Assembly (NCBI RefSeq): GCF_027579695.1
Contig: NC_083586.1
Location: forward strand, 7,750,001 to 7,814,000
Direction of reading: 5' to 3'
Origin: Neoarius graeffei
Taxonomy: Eukaryota > Chordata > Actinopteri > Siluriformes > Ariidae
Length of the DNA: 64,000 bases
Numbering within the stretch: the first letter of the stretch is position 1; each line of letters starts with the position of its first letter. Below, piece by piece: positions 11,271 through 22,239 of the stretch. Made by a program: the position numbers and the translations under genes. The notes beneath the pieces are model-generated. The model saw nothing but the letters and a program-made list of their open reading frames with translations, had not been told where the DNA came from and ran no database searches.

Positions 11271-12192
11271 CCAATCTTCTTCTTCTTCTTTTGGCTGCTC
11301 CCGATTAGGGGTCACCACAGCAGATCTTTTGTCTCCATTGCTCCCTGTCTTCCGCATCCTTCTCTACCACACCTGCCACTTTCATGTCCTCTCTCACCAC
11401 ATCCATGTATCTCCTCTTTGGCCTTCCTCATTTCAGTTTGCCTGGCAGCTCCATCCTGAACATTCTCCTTCCCACATGCTCTACATCTCTTCTCAGGATG
11501 TGTCCATACCATCTCAGTCTCATCTCTCTTAGCTTAATTCCCAAGTTCTCCACATGTGCTGTCCCTCTGATGTGCTCGTTCCTTATCCTGTCCAACCTTA
11601 TCACTCCCATCGCAAACCTTAACATCTTCAACTCCACCACCTCCAACTTTGCCTCCTGTCTCTTCATTAAGGGTATGGTCTCCAATCCATACATCACAGC
11701 TGGTCTCACTACTGTCTTATACATCTTACCTTTCACTTTTGCTGGGACTTTCCTATCACAAATGACTCCCGAAATCCTTCTCCAACTGCTCCACCCTGCC
11801 TGCACTCTCTTTCTCACCTCACTATTGCAGCCTCCATTTTCTTGCACAGTTGACCCCAGGTACTTGAATTCACCAATTTTCTTTACATCTACTCTTTGCA
11901 TCTTCACTACACTCTCATCCCCATTCTCATTGATGCACATGTATTCTGTTTTGCTACTGCTCACCTTCATTCCTCTTCATTCCAATGGATACCTCCATCT
12001 CTCCAAGCCCAACTCAACCTCCTTTCTACTTTCACCACATATCTCAATTTCATCCACAAGCATCATGTTCCATGGTGACTCTTGCCTCACATCGTCCATC
12101 AAGCTATCCATCACTATGGCAAACAAAAAAGGACTCAAAGCAGATCCATGATGGAGTCCCACCTTCACCTTGAACTATTCAGTTGTTCCAAC
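11271..12192 (-). mobile_element. RTE-type LINE, 3' half
   Basis: Minus-strand reverse transcriptase C-terminus. Reads GLHHGSALSPFLFAIVMDSL (RT block B), then LVDE where the catalytic FADD box should be, then KTEYMCINENG, FKYLGSTVQENGG, KMYKTVVRPAVMYGLET and LRWYGHILRRD, a typical RTE-like thumb/C-terminal region. It ends in an (AAG)n tail at 11278-11290. There is a frame change between 11970 and 11977 and the catalytic Asp pair is altered, so it is dead. It stops abruptly at 12192, next to a hAT terminus; the missing upstream part is at 16294-16435 on the opposite strand. Confidence 0.8.
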
Positions 12193-12672
12193 CAAGGGCG
12201 GCTGGTGCATAAGGGCGATTGGGCGACGCGCTGCCAAAACGGAAAAAAAAAAAGTTTTTTTTCTTTTTTTAAACAAACTTTCACCAGTGCTGCTTGAGGC
12301 CATTTTAATCTGTCTTTGCGTATCATTGTCCAATCAGGGTGGTCTTGCTTCTAGAGTACCGCCCCTTTTGGGGCGATTTCAGTCATGCTGAAAATCGCCC
12401 AAGAGTTCACTGATAGAATTCCATGTTAATATATTTTTTTTTTCTCCTGACTGACACTTCAATGCAGTCTCTATGGGTTCCGGGGGGGCTTGCCCTAACG
12501 TGCTTACGTCACTGTGAAGCGTGGCAAAGTTGCATTCGATCCGCTCAGTTTCTGAGGTGAGATGGATGCAGACATAGACACATAAACATAGACACCGCCT
12601 TCTGCGTAGAATCATACGTCATCCTCGCCGCCATATTGGATGTGGCAAAGTGGAGATTAGCCAAGAATAAAG

Positions 12673-12752
12673 ATGCCTCATTCATGTGCTGCGTTTAACT
12701 GTACCAACAGGTTTACCGTCCGAACGAGATCACATGGGATTACCTTTCACAG
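12673..12752 (+). CDS. THAP zinc-finger exon of the hAT
   Basis: ATG at 12673 opens MPHSCAAFNCTNRFTVRTRS and runs to FHR, followed by a clean GT donor (aggtgagact). C5-x4-C10 and the later FHR fit the first half of a THAP C2CH finger. The second exon with the Cys/His half is not found nearby. Fish carry hAT-derived genes with an N-terminal THAP domain (THAP12/P52rIPK-like), which agrees with its place 480 bp inside a hAT terminus. As the finger is incomplete here this copy is not functional as it stands. Confidence 0.6.
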
Positions 12753-13120
12753 GTGAGACTGGAAAAATACTTTTCAATACTGTTCCTTCAGTCTTCAGTT
12801 TCCCAGCTCATCTCCACCGGGTAGGTGTATAGTTATAAGCAGTGAGAATTAGATAATACAGTGCCACACTATGATGAACGTTTTTGAACATATGATGAAT
12901 GTTTTTAACCTTTCTGAATGGGAAGGAATCAGTGATGTATTTTGTTTTGGTATGACGTTAGAACCTGGCCGAACTCAGTTTAGCGGTCATTCAGCTCACT
13001 TTATTCAACGAGAGTAGGTCTGTGTGGTGACTCAATAAATAAAACAGTAAATTTTTATTTTCATTCACTATTTCCAGTTTTTCCACTATTTCCATCATTT
13101 ATCATATTCAGTCTTGTAGG

Positions 13121-13491
13121 GGAGCGGCACGGTGGTGTAGTGGTTAGCGCTGTCGCCTCACAGCAAGAAGGTCCTGTGTTTGAGCCCCGGGGCCGGCAAG
13201 GGCCTTTCTGTGTGGAGTTTGCATGTTCTCCCCGTGTCCGCGTGGGTTTCCTCTGGGTGCTCCGGTTTCCCCCACAGTCCAAAGACATGCAGGTTAGGTT
13301 AACTGGTGACTCTAAATTGACCGTAGGTGTGAATGTGAGTGTGAATGGTTGTCTGTGTCTATGTGTCAGCCCTGTGATGACCTGGCGACTTGTCCAGGGT
13401 GTACCCCGCCTTTCGCCCGTAGTCAGCTGGGATAGGCTCCAGCTTGCCTGCGACCCTGTAGAAGGATAAAGCGGCTAGAGATAATGAGATG
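13121..13491 (+). mobile_element. tRNA-derived fish SINE, copy 2
   Basis: Same family as 1622. Perfect 11-bp duplication agtcttgtagg at 13110-13120 and 13492-13502. Inserted in the THAP-type hAT. Confidence 0.85.
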
Positions 13492-13685
13492 AGTCTTGTA
13501 GGTTGGTTATTTTGGCCTCAGGTTTTGGTAGCTTGCTATGGTATGCTGACTGATTAGCTTACCTGAGCTATCTATCGCGTATCTGTCGCTAGTTTGCAGT
13601 GTACAGGGTATTTTGCACACTATTTATAACCATCACATTAAAAGTTATATGTGTTGTTTTGATGCCTGTTTGTTTCCCAAATATA

Positions 13686-15294
13686 CAGTGGTGCTTGAAA
13701 GATTGTGAACCCTTTAGAATTTTCTATATTTCTGCATAAATATGCCCTAAAACATAATCAGATTTTCACACAAGTCCTTAAAGTAGATAAAGAGAACCCA
13801 GTTAAATAAATGAGACAAAAATATTATACTTGGTCATTTATTTATTGAGGAAAATGATCCAATATTACATATCTGTGAGTGGCAAAAGTATGTGAACCTC
13901 TAGGATTAGCAGTTAATTTGAAGGTGAAATAAGAGTCAGGTGTTTTCAATCAATGGGATGACAATCAGGTGTGAGTGGGCACCCTGTTTTATTTAAAGAA
14001 TAGGGATCTATCAAAGTCTGATCTTCACAACACGTGTTTGTGGAAGTGTATCATGGCACGAACAAAGGAGATTTCTGAGGACCTCAGAAAAAGCGTTGTT
14101 AATGCTCATCAGGCTGGAAAAGGTTACAAAACCATCTCTAAAGAGTTTGGACTCCACCAATCCACAGTCAGACAGATTGTGTACAAATGGAGGAAATTCA
14201 AGACCATTGTTACCCTCCCCAGGAGTGGTTGACCAACAAAGATCACTCCAAGAGCAAGGTGTGTAATAGTCAGCAAGGTCACAAAGGACCCCAGGGTAAC
14301 TTCTAAGCAACTGAAGGCCTCTCTCACATTGACTAATGTTAATGTTCATGAGTCCACCATCAGGAGAACACTGAACAACAATGGTGTGCATGGCAGGGTT
14401 GCAAGGAGAAAGCTACTGCTCTCCAAAAAGAACATTGCTGCTCGGCTGCAGTTTGCTAAAGATCACATGGACAAGCCAGAAGGCTATTGGAAAAATGTTT
14501 TGTGGACAGATGAGACCAAAATAGAACTTTTGGTTTAAATGAGAAGCGTTATGTTTGGAGAAAGGAAAACACTGCATTCCAGCATAAGAACCTTATCCCA
14601 TCTGTGAAACATGGTGGTGGTAGTATCATGGTTTGGGCCTGTTTTGCTGCATCTGGGCCAGGACGGCTTGCCATCATTGATGGAACGATGAATTCTGAAT
14701 TATACCAGCGAATTCTAAAGGAAAATGTCAGGACATCTGTCCATGAACTGAATCTCAAGAGAAGGTGGGTCATGCAGCAAGACAACGACCCTAAGCACAC
14801 AAGTCGTTCTACCAAAGAATGGTTAAAGAAGAAGAAAGTTAATGTTTCGGAATGGCCAAGTCAAAGTCCTGACCTTAATCCAATGGAAATGTTGTGGAAG
14901 GAACTGAAGTGAGCAGTTCATGTGAGGAAACCCACCAACATCCCAGAGTTGAAGCTGTTCTGTCTGGAGGAACGGGCTAAAATTCCTCCAAGCCGGTGTG
15001 CAGGACTGATCAACAGTTACCGCAAACGTTTAGTTGCAGTTATTGCTGCACAAGGGGGTCACACCAGATACTGAAAGCAAAGGTTCACATACTTTTGCCA
15101 CTCACAGATATGTAATATTGGATCATTCTCCTCAGTAAATAAATGACCAAGTATAATATTTTTGTCTCATTTGTTTAACTGGGTTCTCTTTATCTACTTA
15201 TAGGACTTGTGTGAAAATCTGATGACGTTTTAGGTCATATTTATGCAGAAATATAGAAAATTCTAAAGGGTTCACAAACTTTCAAGCACCACTG
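13686..15294 (+). mobile_element. Tc1-like transposon, copy 1
   Basis: A 1609-bp element bounded by TA, with termini CAGTGGTGCTTGAAAG and its complement. The inverted repeats are long, about 210 bp (IR/DR type). It is inserted in the THAP hAT. A near-identical inverted copy is at 17311-18921. Confidence 0.95.
14053..15074 (+). pseudogene. Tc1 transposase, copy 1
   Basis: Starts MARTKEISEDLRKSVVNAHQ. Paired helix-turn-helix (KGYKTISKEFGLHQSTVRQI) is followed by a DD34E catalytic domain: Asp in WTDETKIEL, Asp in MQQDNDPKH, Glu in SPDLNPMEMLWKELK. Ends GGHTRY at 15074. It would bind the terminal repeats and cut and paste the element. Defects: a TGA after LPRSG (14230), a one-base loss near 14535 at the FGLNEKRY region, and a TGA after LWKELK (14910). 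The first and third are shared with copy 2, so they were probably inherited from a common defective source or spread by gene conversion. Confidence 0.92.
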
Positions 15295-15669
15295 TATTTG
15301 GTGATACAGTAAGTGAGCTAACTTTAAACAGTGCAAACAATGCCACAAAAAGAAAAGATTCATGCCGTTGTCATGATTCGTTGTCATGCCGACCGAGGCT
15401 GTTGTGTTTCCCGCTTGTGGTCTTGTCACTCATCACTTCCGGAAGGGGCAGTGCTGAAGTAAGTAGCTCGACTACGTAGCTCAATAGGGTTTACATGCAC
15501 TAAGTAGCTCGGCAAAAATCGCATAATCTAGGTCGTGTAGCTCGATTACGAGAAATCAAGTTCGGTTCGATTTCAGCCGAGCTAAGGTGTTTCCATGGCA
15601 TTTAGAACTTCGATTTCAGTCGAGCAACAGCAGAAATTCGATTTTCTCTATGTGCATGTAAACGCACTG
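15295..15669. mobile_element. One half of a MITE cut by Tc1 and inversion
   Basis: Ends gtgcatgtaaacgcactg at 15669. Contains repeated subterminal motifs tagctcgat / agctcga. The 3 bp after it is act (15670-15672). The partner end, with the same terminus and agt, is at 19565-19585. The two ends are the two inverted termini of one element with a 3-bp target duplication, as in PIF/Harbinger or CACTA-type MITEs. Confidence 0.65.
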
Positions 15670-15672
15670 ACT

Positions 15673-16174
15673 TGCATCTGTGGACTCATTGAGGAGGAGG
15701 CTGAAACGCTGGTCACCCACATCTGCAACCAGCATTTTTAGAAAGTATGGTGCTAGAACACCATTAATCATTTCCGTGCACTTTGTCCTGTGCATTTTGA
15801 AGTGAGTAGCAGCAGTGGAGTCTGAGAAAGCAGCTTTACATGCTTCCCCAATGTGATCACATACCAGCAGGGAACAGTGTTCAGCAATAGCTAATGCCAT
15901 GGTGCCTTCAGCCTTTTTTGCAGAGTCAATTTTTTTACACATTAATGGCAGCTTGCTTTGGGTGGAACTGTTATAAGGCTTTGCCTTTTGAGTATGTTTT
16001 TGAGTTGCCATGTGTTTTTTTTACGTCACAAAGTTTGGCATAGAAATCAGCCTTACAATACAGGCAGTATGCCCGTGCATCATCCTCAATAAACTGTTTC
16101 AACCAGCCTTTGAATTCAGGGTTTGATTCCCACTCCTTTCTGTATTTTTGAGTGTTCAGTTTAGACTGAGACAT
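15673..16174 (-). pseudogene. hAT transposase (BED type), N-terminal part
   Basis: Minus strand: MSQSKLNTQKYRKEWESNPE, then a Cys-x2-Cys finger (AYCLYCKADF), then the start of the catalytic domain (LLVCDHIGEACKAAFSDSTA, RFSLLLNESTDAS). The final Asp of NESTD is the first catalytic residue of hAT RNase-H-like domains. A frame change lies near 15990-16010. The protein breaks off exactly where the MITE terminus begins. The rest of the same protein is on the opposite strand from 19583. Confidence 0.8.
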
Positions 16175-16293
16175 GATGAGCTAGCTAGCTAGATGTTTAG
16201 CTTATGTCAGAGGCACACACACAGTGGACAACGTGAGTAAGTGACTGAGGCTGTGTGAGTAAAATGCAGTGATTTATTTTAGTGTGACAGTGA
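16175..16293. other. Leader region of the BED-type hAT
   Basis: Short stretch upstream of the transposase start (minus sense) between it and the LINE fragment. No terminus was resolved in it. Confidence 0.3.
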
Positions 16294-16435
16294 AGTCCTG
16301 GAGAAGGCATATGATAGAGTGCCGAGAAATGACTTATAGTATTGTATGAGAAAGAGTGGAGTGAATGAGAAGTATATTAGAGTGGTGCAAGATATGTATG
16401 AGAACAGTGAAACAGCAGTTGGAACCAGTGGCGGC
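16294..16435 (+). mobile_element. RTE-type LINE, 5' piece (displaced)
   Basis: Plus-strand frame reads LEKAYDRVPRND, YCMRKSGVNEKYIRVVQDMY and ENSETAVGT, the RT block just before the part that starts at 12192 (TTE-FKVKVGLHHGSALSPF). It ends in the 8 bp gttggaac at the hAT terminus. Same LINE as 11271-12192, in opposite orientation. Confidence 0.8.
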
Positions 16436-17310
16436 TCCTGAATTTTTTTTCAGGGGGGGCAATTTTCCCCCATTATGTCTACACGGACCATAAATGTCCA
16501 CAGGACTGAAGTAAATTGACCTAGGTAGCAAGTCAATAGTCAACCAAACCCAGAAAAACATCATGGTGACTGGAGCCCTCAGTTTTGTCTTTGCTAACTC
16601 GAACACTCCACAAAATTTCACACATTGGGTGAGCCGGTTTAATATGTGCCTGTTCTTGCTCACCTCATCGTTGTGGTGGCGAACTGCTAGCCTGTAGCCC
16701 TCATCCAGTTGTGTAGCGATGTTCACTCTCCCAAAAGCTGAACATTTCAGGCAGCTGCCCATGTAAATCTTTGATGACTCATGTTTTTTTATTTTCTCCG
16801 ACAAATGATGCATGTCCGAAACTCCAGTGACCGTCCAAGCAGTGTTGTCCGTGGAGCCACCTCCAGGGTGGAAAAGTAAGCAGGGGGAGCAGAAAACCGC
16901 TGAGGCGTCCTCGCAGCCAGCTCGCCAGGATTTGCACTGGGACCATGTTGAAGTAAAACCTCGAGTATATGATTTCCACCCCTTGTCGAAATTTGTTTTA
17001 TGTTTAGATTTGGTCGAGGGGGGTCCAGCTTGTTTTGTTGCCAATTTAGCTCGATTTGATCGTTGACGAAATGGAACTTCTTTTAAGGACCGCACTGAAT
17101 TGCTTTCCGCATCCATAGACATATAAACATAGACGCCGCATTGAGCTGGTGGCCCCGTTGCTGGGATACGTCAGAGTGTCCGCCATATTTGATGTGGCAA
17201 ATCTTCCCCATAAACCAATGCAAGTAAATGGACTGAACTTCATAAAGCCCCTTTCTACAATAATATTTAACTCGATGCCTTTTATTCACCCATTAAGACA
17301 CACACGTATA
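16436..17310 (-). mobile_element. hAT element (THAP type), right part, inverted
   Basis: Terminus CAGTGGCGGCTCCTGAA at 16436. The minus-strand frame 17122 to about 16600 encodes a TTF-type zinc-finger domain: RGFTSTWSQCKSWRAGC, VFCSPCLLFHPG, KIKKHESSKIYMGSC, then ATQLDEGYRLAVRHHNDEVS. The reading ends soon after FCGVFELA, before any catalytic DDE region, so the element is internally deleted. Continuous with 12193-13685 if the inverted segment is turned back. Confidence 0.7.
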
Positions 17311-18921
17311 CAGTGGTGCTTGAAAGTTTGTGAACCCTTTAGAATTTTCTATATTTCTGCATAAATATGACCTAAAACGTCATCAGATTTTCACACAAGT
17401 CCTGTAAGTAGATAAAGAGAACCCAGTTAAACAAATGAGACAAAAATTTTATACTTGGTCATTTATTTACTGAGGAAAATGATCCAATATTACATATCTG
17501 TGAGTGGCAAAAGTATGTGAACCTTTGCTTTCAGTATCTGATGTGACCCCCTTGTGCAGCAATAACTGCAACTAAACGTTTGCGGTAACTGTTGATCAGT
17601 CCTGCACACCGGCTTGGAGGAATTTTAGCCCGTTCCTCCAGACAGAACAGCTTCAACTCTGGGATGTTGGTGGGTTTCCTCACATGAACTGCTCACTTCA
17701 GTTCCTTCCACAACATTTCCATTGGATTAAGGTCAGGACTTTGACTTGGCCATTCCGAAACATTAACTTTCTTCTTCTTTAACCATTTTTTGGTAGAACG
17801 ACTTGTGTGCTTTGGGTCGTTGTCTTGCTGCATGACCCACCTTCTCTTGAGATTCAGTTCATGGACAGATGTCCTGACATTTTCCTTTAGAATTCGCTGG
17901 TATAATTCAGAATTCATCGTTCCATCAACGATGGCAAGCCGTCCTGGCCCAGATGCAGCAAAACAGGCCCAAACCATGATACTACCACCACCATGTTTCA
18001 CAGATGGGATAAGGTTCTTATGCTGGAATGCAGTGTTTTCCTTTCTCCAAACATAACGCTTCTCATTTAAACCAAAAAGTTCTATTTTGGTCTCATCCGT
18101 CCACAAAACATTTTTCTAACAGCCTTCTGGCTTGTCCACGTGATTTTTAGCAAACTGCAGATGAGCAGCAATGTTCTTTTTAGAGAGCATTGGCTTTCTC
18201 CTTGCAACCCTGCCATGCACACCATTGTTGTTCAGTGTTCTCCTGATGGTGGACTCATGAGCATTAACATTAGTCAATGTGAGAGAGGCCTTCAGTTGCT
18301 TAGAAGTTACCCTGGGGTCCTTTGTGACCTTGCTGACTATTACACACCTTGCTCTTGGAGTGATCTTTGTTGGTCAACCACTCCTGGGGAGGGTAACAAT
18401 GGTCTTGAATTTCCTCCATTTGTACACAATCTGTCTGACTGTGGATTGGTGGAGTCCAAACTCTTTAGAGATGGTTTTGTAACCTTTTCCAGCCTGATGA
18501 GCATTAACAACGCTTTTTCTGAGGTCCTCAGAAATCTCCTTTGTTCGTGCCATGATACACTTCCACAAACACGTGTTGTGAAGATCAGACTTTGATAGAT
18601 CCCTATTCTTTAAATAAAACAGGGTGCCCACTCACACCTGATTGTCATCCCATTGATTGAAAACACCTGACTCTAATTTCACCTTCAAATTAACTGCTAA
18701 TCCTAGAGGTTCACATACTTTTGCCACTCACAGATATGTAATATTGGATCATTTTCCTCAATAAATAAATGACCAAGTATAATATTTTTTGTCTCATTTG
18801 TTTAACTGGGTTCTCTTTATCTACTTTAAGGACTTGTGTGAAAATCTGATGATGTTTTAGGGCATATTTATGCAGAAATATAGAAAATTCTAAAGGGTTC
18901 CCAATCTTTCAAGCACCACTG
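17311..18921 (-). mobile_element. Tc1-like transposon, copy 2, inverted
   Basis: A 1611-bp element with the same termini as copy 1 and TA borders, in opposite orientation. Almost identical to 13686-15294 along its length by eye. Confidence 0.95.
17531..18553 (-). pseudogene. Tc1 transposase, copy 2
   Basis: Start at 18553. Same protein as copy 1 with WTDETKIELFG, MQQDNDPKH and SPDLNPMEMLW in place. It shares with copy 1 the stop after LPRSG and the stop after LWKELK. It has a private TAG near 18117 before MWTDE, but keeps the FGLNEKRY region that copy 1 has lost. Not functional. Confidence 0.92.
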
Positions 18922-18979
18922 TACATCTGTACAGCTGTTGCATAGCTGTGAATTGTGTACATAAACAAGTCACTGTATT

Positions 18980-19034
<55 letters not shown>

Positions 19035-19582
19035 AACATCTGAAGAATGTAAATAAAAACAAAACAATTGAACTTTTTGTGTGTTTATTAAGACATAAGT
19101 TAAATTGTAAGCAAAAAATGGACTTTAGAAAAATATATAATTGTGCAAAATAAGTTGTCTTACAAAACAGTGGTCTGTGCAGGACAGTTTGTAGCCATAC
19201 AGTCTGTTAGAGCAAGCCTAACAGCTTGAGCATGGAACTTGTGAACACGGAACTGATAACCAGTGTTGCCAGATTGGGCGGTTTTAAGTGCATTTTGGCG
19301 GATTAGAACATGTTTTGGGCTGGAAAACGTCAGCAGTATCTGGCAACACTGCTGATAACTTTGTTTATTCTCTTGAATAGCTCTTCTTCATGACGACAAC
19401 CGGAAGTGTACCAACACGATGGGACGTGTAGCGCCACCTGTGGCTCGGGTGCATAATGTACCTCACACAATAGCTCGATTTCCTTGTGTGCATGTAGGAT
19501 TGGGTTTCTCTGGCACCCCTGCTGGGACCCTTAGCTCGATTACCGACAGTAGCTCGATTTGGATGTGCATGTAAACGCACTG
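18922..19582. mobile_element. Other half of the MITE, with AT repeat
   Basis: From the Tc1 edge to gtgcatgtaaacgcactg, ending 19582. Contains an (AT)n run at 18979-19032 and an apparent smaller insertion with inverted ends cagtgttgccagat / atctggcaacactg (19262-19352). Motif tagctcgatt recurs near the end as in the 15295-15669 half. Confidence 0.6.
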
Positions 19583-21063
19583 AGTGTTTCTAAATACTTG
19601 GGGGTTGTGATAAGGTATTTCAGTGACACCAAACACACAATTGTCTCAACATTTCTGGGGCTAGTTGAGTTGGAGGGAGGAGATGCCAGATCTATAGCCC
19701 AAGCTGTTGTGGCTTTCCTGGAGAAGTATTGTCTTAAAAAAGAGAAACTCCTGGGGATAGGGACTGACAATGCCTCCATTATGATGGGGATTAACAATGG
19801 GGCTCATAAAGTGCTGAAGGAGGAGTATGGCCTTAAATATCTGGTTCTTATTCGCTGTGTATGTCACTCTCTGCAGCTTGCTGTGAGCCATGCTTCCAAT
19901 GACACCATCCCCCGTAGTGTGGAGTACTTGGTACGGGAGACTTATAACTGGTTTTCAGTGTCTCCAAAGCGCAGGGAAGCCTACAAAGCACTATATGAGA
20001 CCATCAACTGGGGGGAGAAACCCTTACAAATAACCAAGGTGTGTGCTACACATTGGCTCTCCATTGAACCAGCAGTTTCACGCATTTTGGACCAGTGGGA
20101 GGTGCTTAAACTGCATTTCGCAGTCACCAAGTCCAGTGAATGCTACATGGCTGAGGTTTTATATTCCATGTACAATGATCCTCAAAACATCTTGTATCTG
20201 ACTTTTTTGAAGTCAGTGCTGGGTGAGGTACAGTTGGCCATCAAAGCTTTTGAGGGAGCAAAAGCCTTGACAGCTTGGTTAGCCTGATAAACTCTGTGAG
20301 TAACAGGGTGCTGAATCCACTGGCAAATATTGATGTACTCAAACAGCCAACTGATGGATACATCAGTCCCAAACTGCACCTTGGTTACCTTTTTGAGTCA
20401 AAGGCAGCTGAGCTCCATCTTGTGCCTGAGGAGAAGGACAATGTGCGAAAGCGGTGTGTAGCCTTCACCATCTCCCTCACTAATGAGTTGAGGGTGAGAC
20501 TGCCGGATACCATCGAAGCATTGCAATACATGTCAGTTTTCAATGTAGAGGAAACTCTGAAGCACAATAAGAGCTTGGGAGAAATAGAAAAAATAGCCAA
20601 GCTCCTTGGCTACTCTCCTGCACAGATAGACAAGATTGTCCAGCAATGGCGCATCATCCATCTTAGTAAGTGGAATGAAACAAAAAACACAGTGGGCTTC
20701 TGGAGTGAGATTTGGAAGTTCAGGGATGCAGCTGATATCAACCCGTTTCAGGAACTTGCCATGGCTGCTGTGTCTGTGTTGTCTTTGCTACACTCAAATG
20801 CTGAAGTCGAGAGATTATTCAGGCAGATGAGTGTGGTAAAAAGCAAACTTGGAAATTAGATGTCCTTGCAGACTCTTAACTCCATCCTGTATGTCCGATT
20901 TGGTCTGAAGCTGTCTGGTGAGGTTTGCTATGAGCACAAGCTGCCTGATGTTTTGCAGCTCTTTGGCACATCAGCTGCTTACTCATTTAAGTCAGCTTCC
21001 TCAGTTGCTGAACCTGCCATAGGAAGCCTTGACCATAATGAGGATGACCTACTCTTTCTGTGA
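19583..21063 (+). pseudogene. hAT transposase (BED type), C-terminal part
   Basis: Plus-strand frames continue from SVSKYLGVVIRYFSD through GIGTDNASIMMGINNG (second catalytic Asp region), RCVCHSLQLAVSHA and HWLSIEPAVSRILDQW to the C-terminal hAT dimerisation domain (NPFQELAMAAVSVLSLLHSN, AEVERLFRQMSVVKSKL), ending LFGTSAAYSFKSA. A frame change lies near 20265-20280 and a TAG at 20857 before MSLQTLNSILYVRF. The first Asp (NESTD) is in the separated N-terminal piece at 15673. Confidence 0.88.
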
Positions 21064-21605
21064 GCCAGCACAGCTTGTGTATGTGGAGGGAGGGTCTGGA
21101 AAAAACAACAACAATGAATGTGAATTAGGGCCAGACTAGTTAGCATCATTTACTTACATTGCCATTGACAGTTTTTTTTTCTATTGTCTCTTTTTGGCCC
21201 ATTAAGATTGCTTATGTTGTCATGTTAAAATAGAAAAAAAAATTAAATGTTATGTTTTGACTTCTTGTAGGCTCCTAAGTCGAGCATAAACTTAAGAAAT
21301 CCCCACCAAAAAAAAAAAACTAAAAAAAAATCTAAAAAAAACCCCCTAACTCTGTCAGAGTGTCTCTGTTGGGTTACTTTGCCAGTCCCAAGCCTGGATA
21401 AAGGAGGAGGGTTGGATGTAGAGCTAACAATTCCACCCCACATAACAGTCTTTTGATTCTATTTGATATTCTAACATTTAACAATACAGGACAAAATTGA
21501 TTTATGTAATGTGGAAAGTGCCTTAAAATAATTGTATTATGATTTGGCGCTATATAAATAAAACAAATTTTGACTAAAGTCATTGTTATTTTGAGAAGTG
21601 ATGGC
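21064..21605. other. 3' flank of the hAT, no gene
   Basis: AT-rich with A tracts (21235-21345). A terminus matching the BED-type hAT was not resolved. Confidence 0.35.
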
Positions 21606-22239
21606 TTATTTCATCTCATCTCATTATCTCTAGCCGCTTTATCCTGTTCTACAGGGTCACAGGCAGGGGTGAAAGTAAGCCGGTCCTAGCCGGTCCGGCG
21701 TACCACTAAAAGATTTGGACATACCGGAAAGAAAAATATATTGTCTCTGAAAAAAAATGCACTTTCAGCATAACAACACACCTGCTAACATCGATTTACC
21801 AAAAGCAACACGTTTTCCTCAATATACATTGCATATAACTCGTTCTGACCTGTCTCTGAATTGTCTGAAGTGAATTCCTTCCGTGTTTCACTCGACAGAC
21901 AATGTGCAAGATAGTGTGCGTAGCCCACTGCTTAACTATCTTGTGCCAACGTGCGCAGCTGGTATCCAAAGTGTTTTAGTAGACAGACGTTTGTTGCAAA
22001 GTCTCCCAATTATAATCAAAAACTGATACAGCTGGATGAAAGAGTGATAGTGTGATAAAGTACTATACCTAAGAAGTCCTAGTGAATGCTTGATAAGTAC
22101 ACAATAATAAATAATTAGGTGTATTTTTTGGTGCGCGCTGTGCACGTGCACTATGACTCAAAATCAGTGGCGGCTGCTGGTTTTTAAAACAGGGGAAGCC
22201 CATTTTACGCATTCATCGTAAAACCTGTAGGCCGGATAT

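Larger units (their letters stand above)
12185..13685 (+). mobile_element. hAT element (THAP type), left part
   Basis: Target duplication gttccaac at 12185-12192, then terminus CAAGGGCGGCTGGTGCA from 12193. The other terminus, CAGTGGCGGCTCCTGAA, is at 16436 next to gttggaac (16428-16435), the complement of the same 8 bp. The element is interrupted by a SINE (13121-13491) and then by a Tc1 (from 13686). Its right part now lies inverted at 16436-17310. Confidence 0.75.

Noticed and set aside
11384-12151. 255-residue plus-strand ORF
   Set aside because: Antisense shadow of the RTE LINE reverse transcriptase; the minus frames have the RT motifs.
18140-18595. 151-residue plus-strand ORF (also seen antisense at 14011-14391 and 62474-62917)
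   Set aside because: Repeated antisense shadow of the Tc1 transposase N-terminal region.
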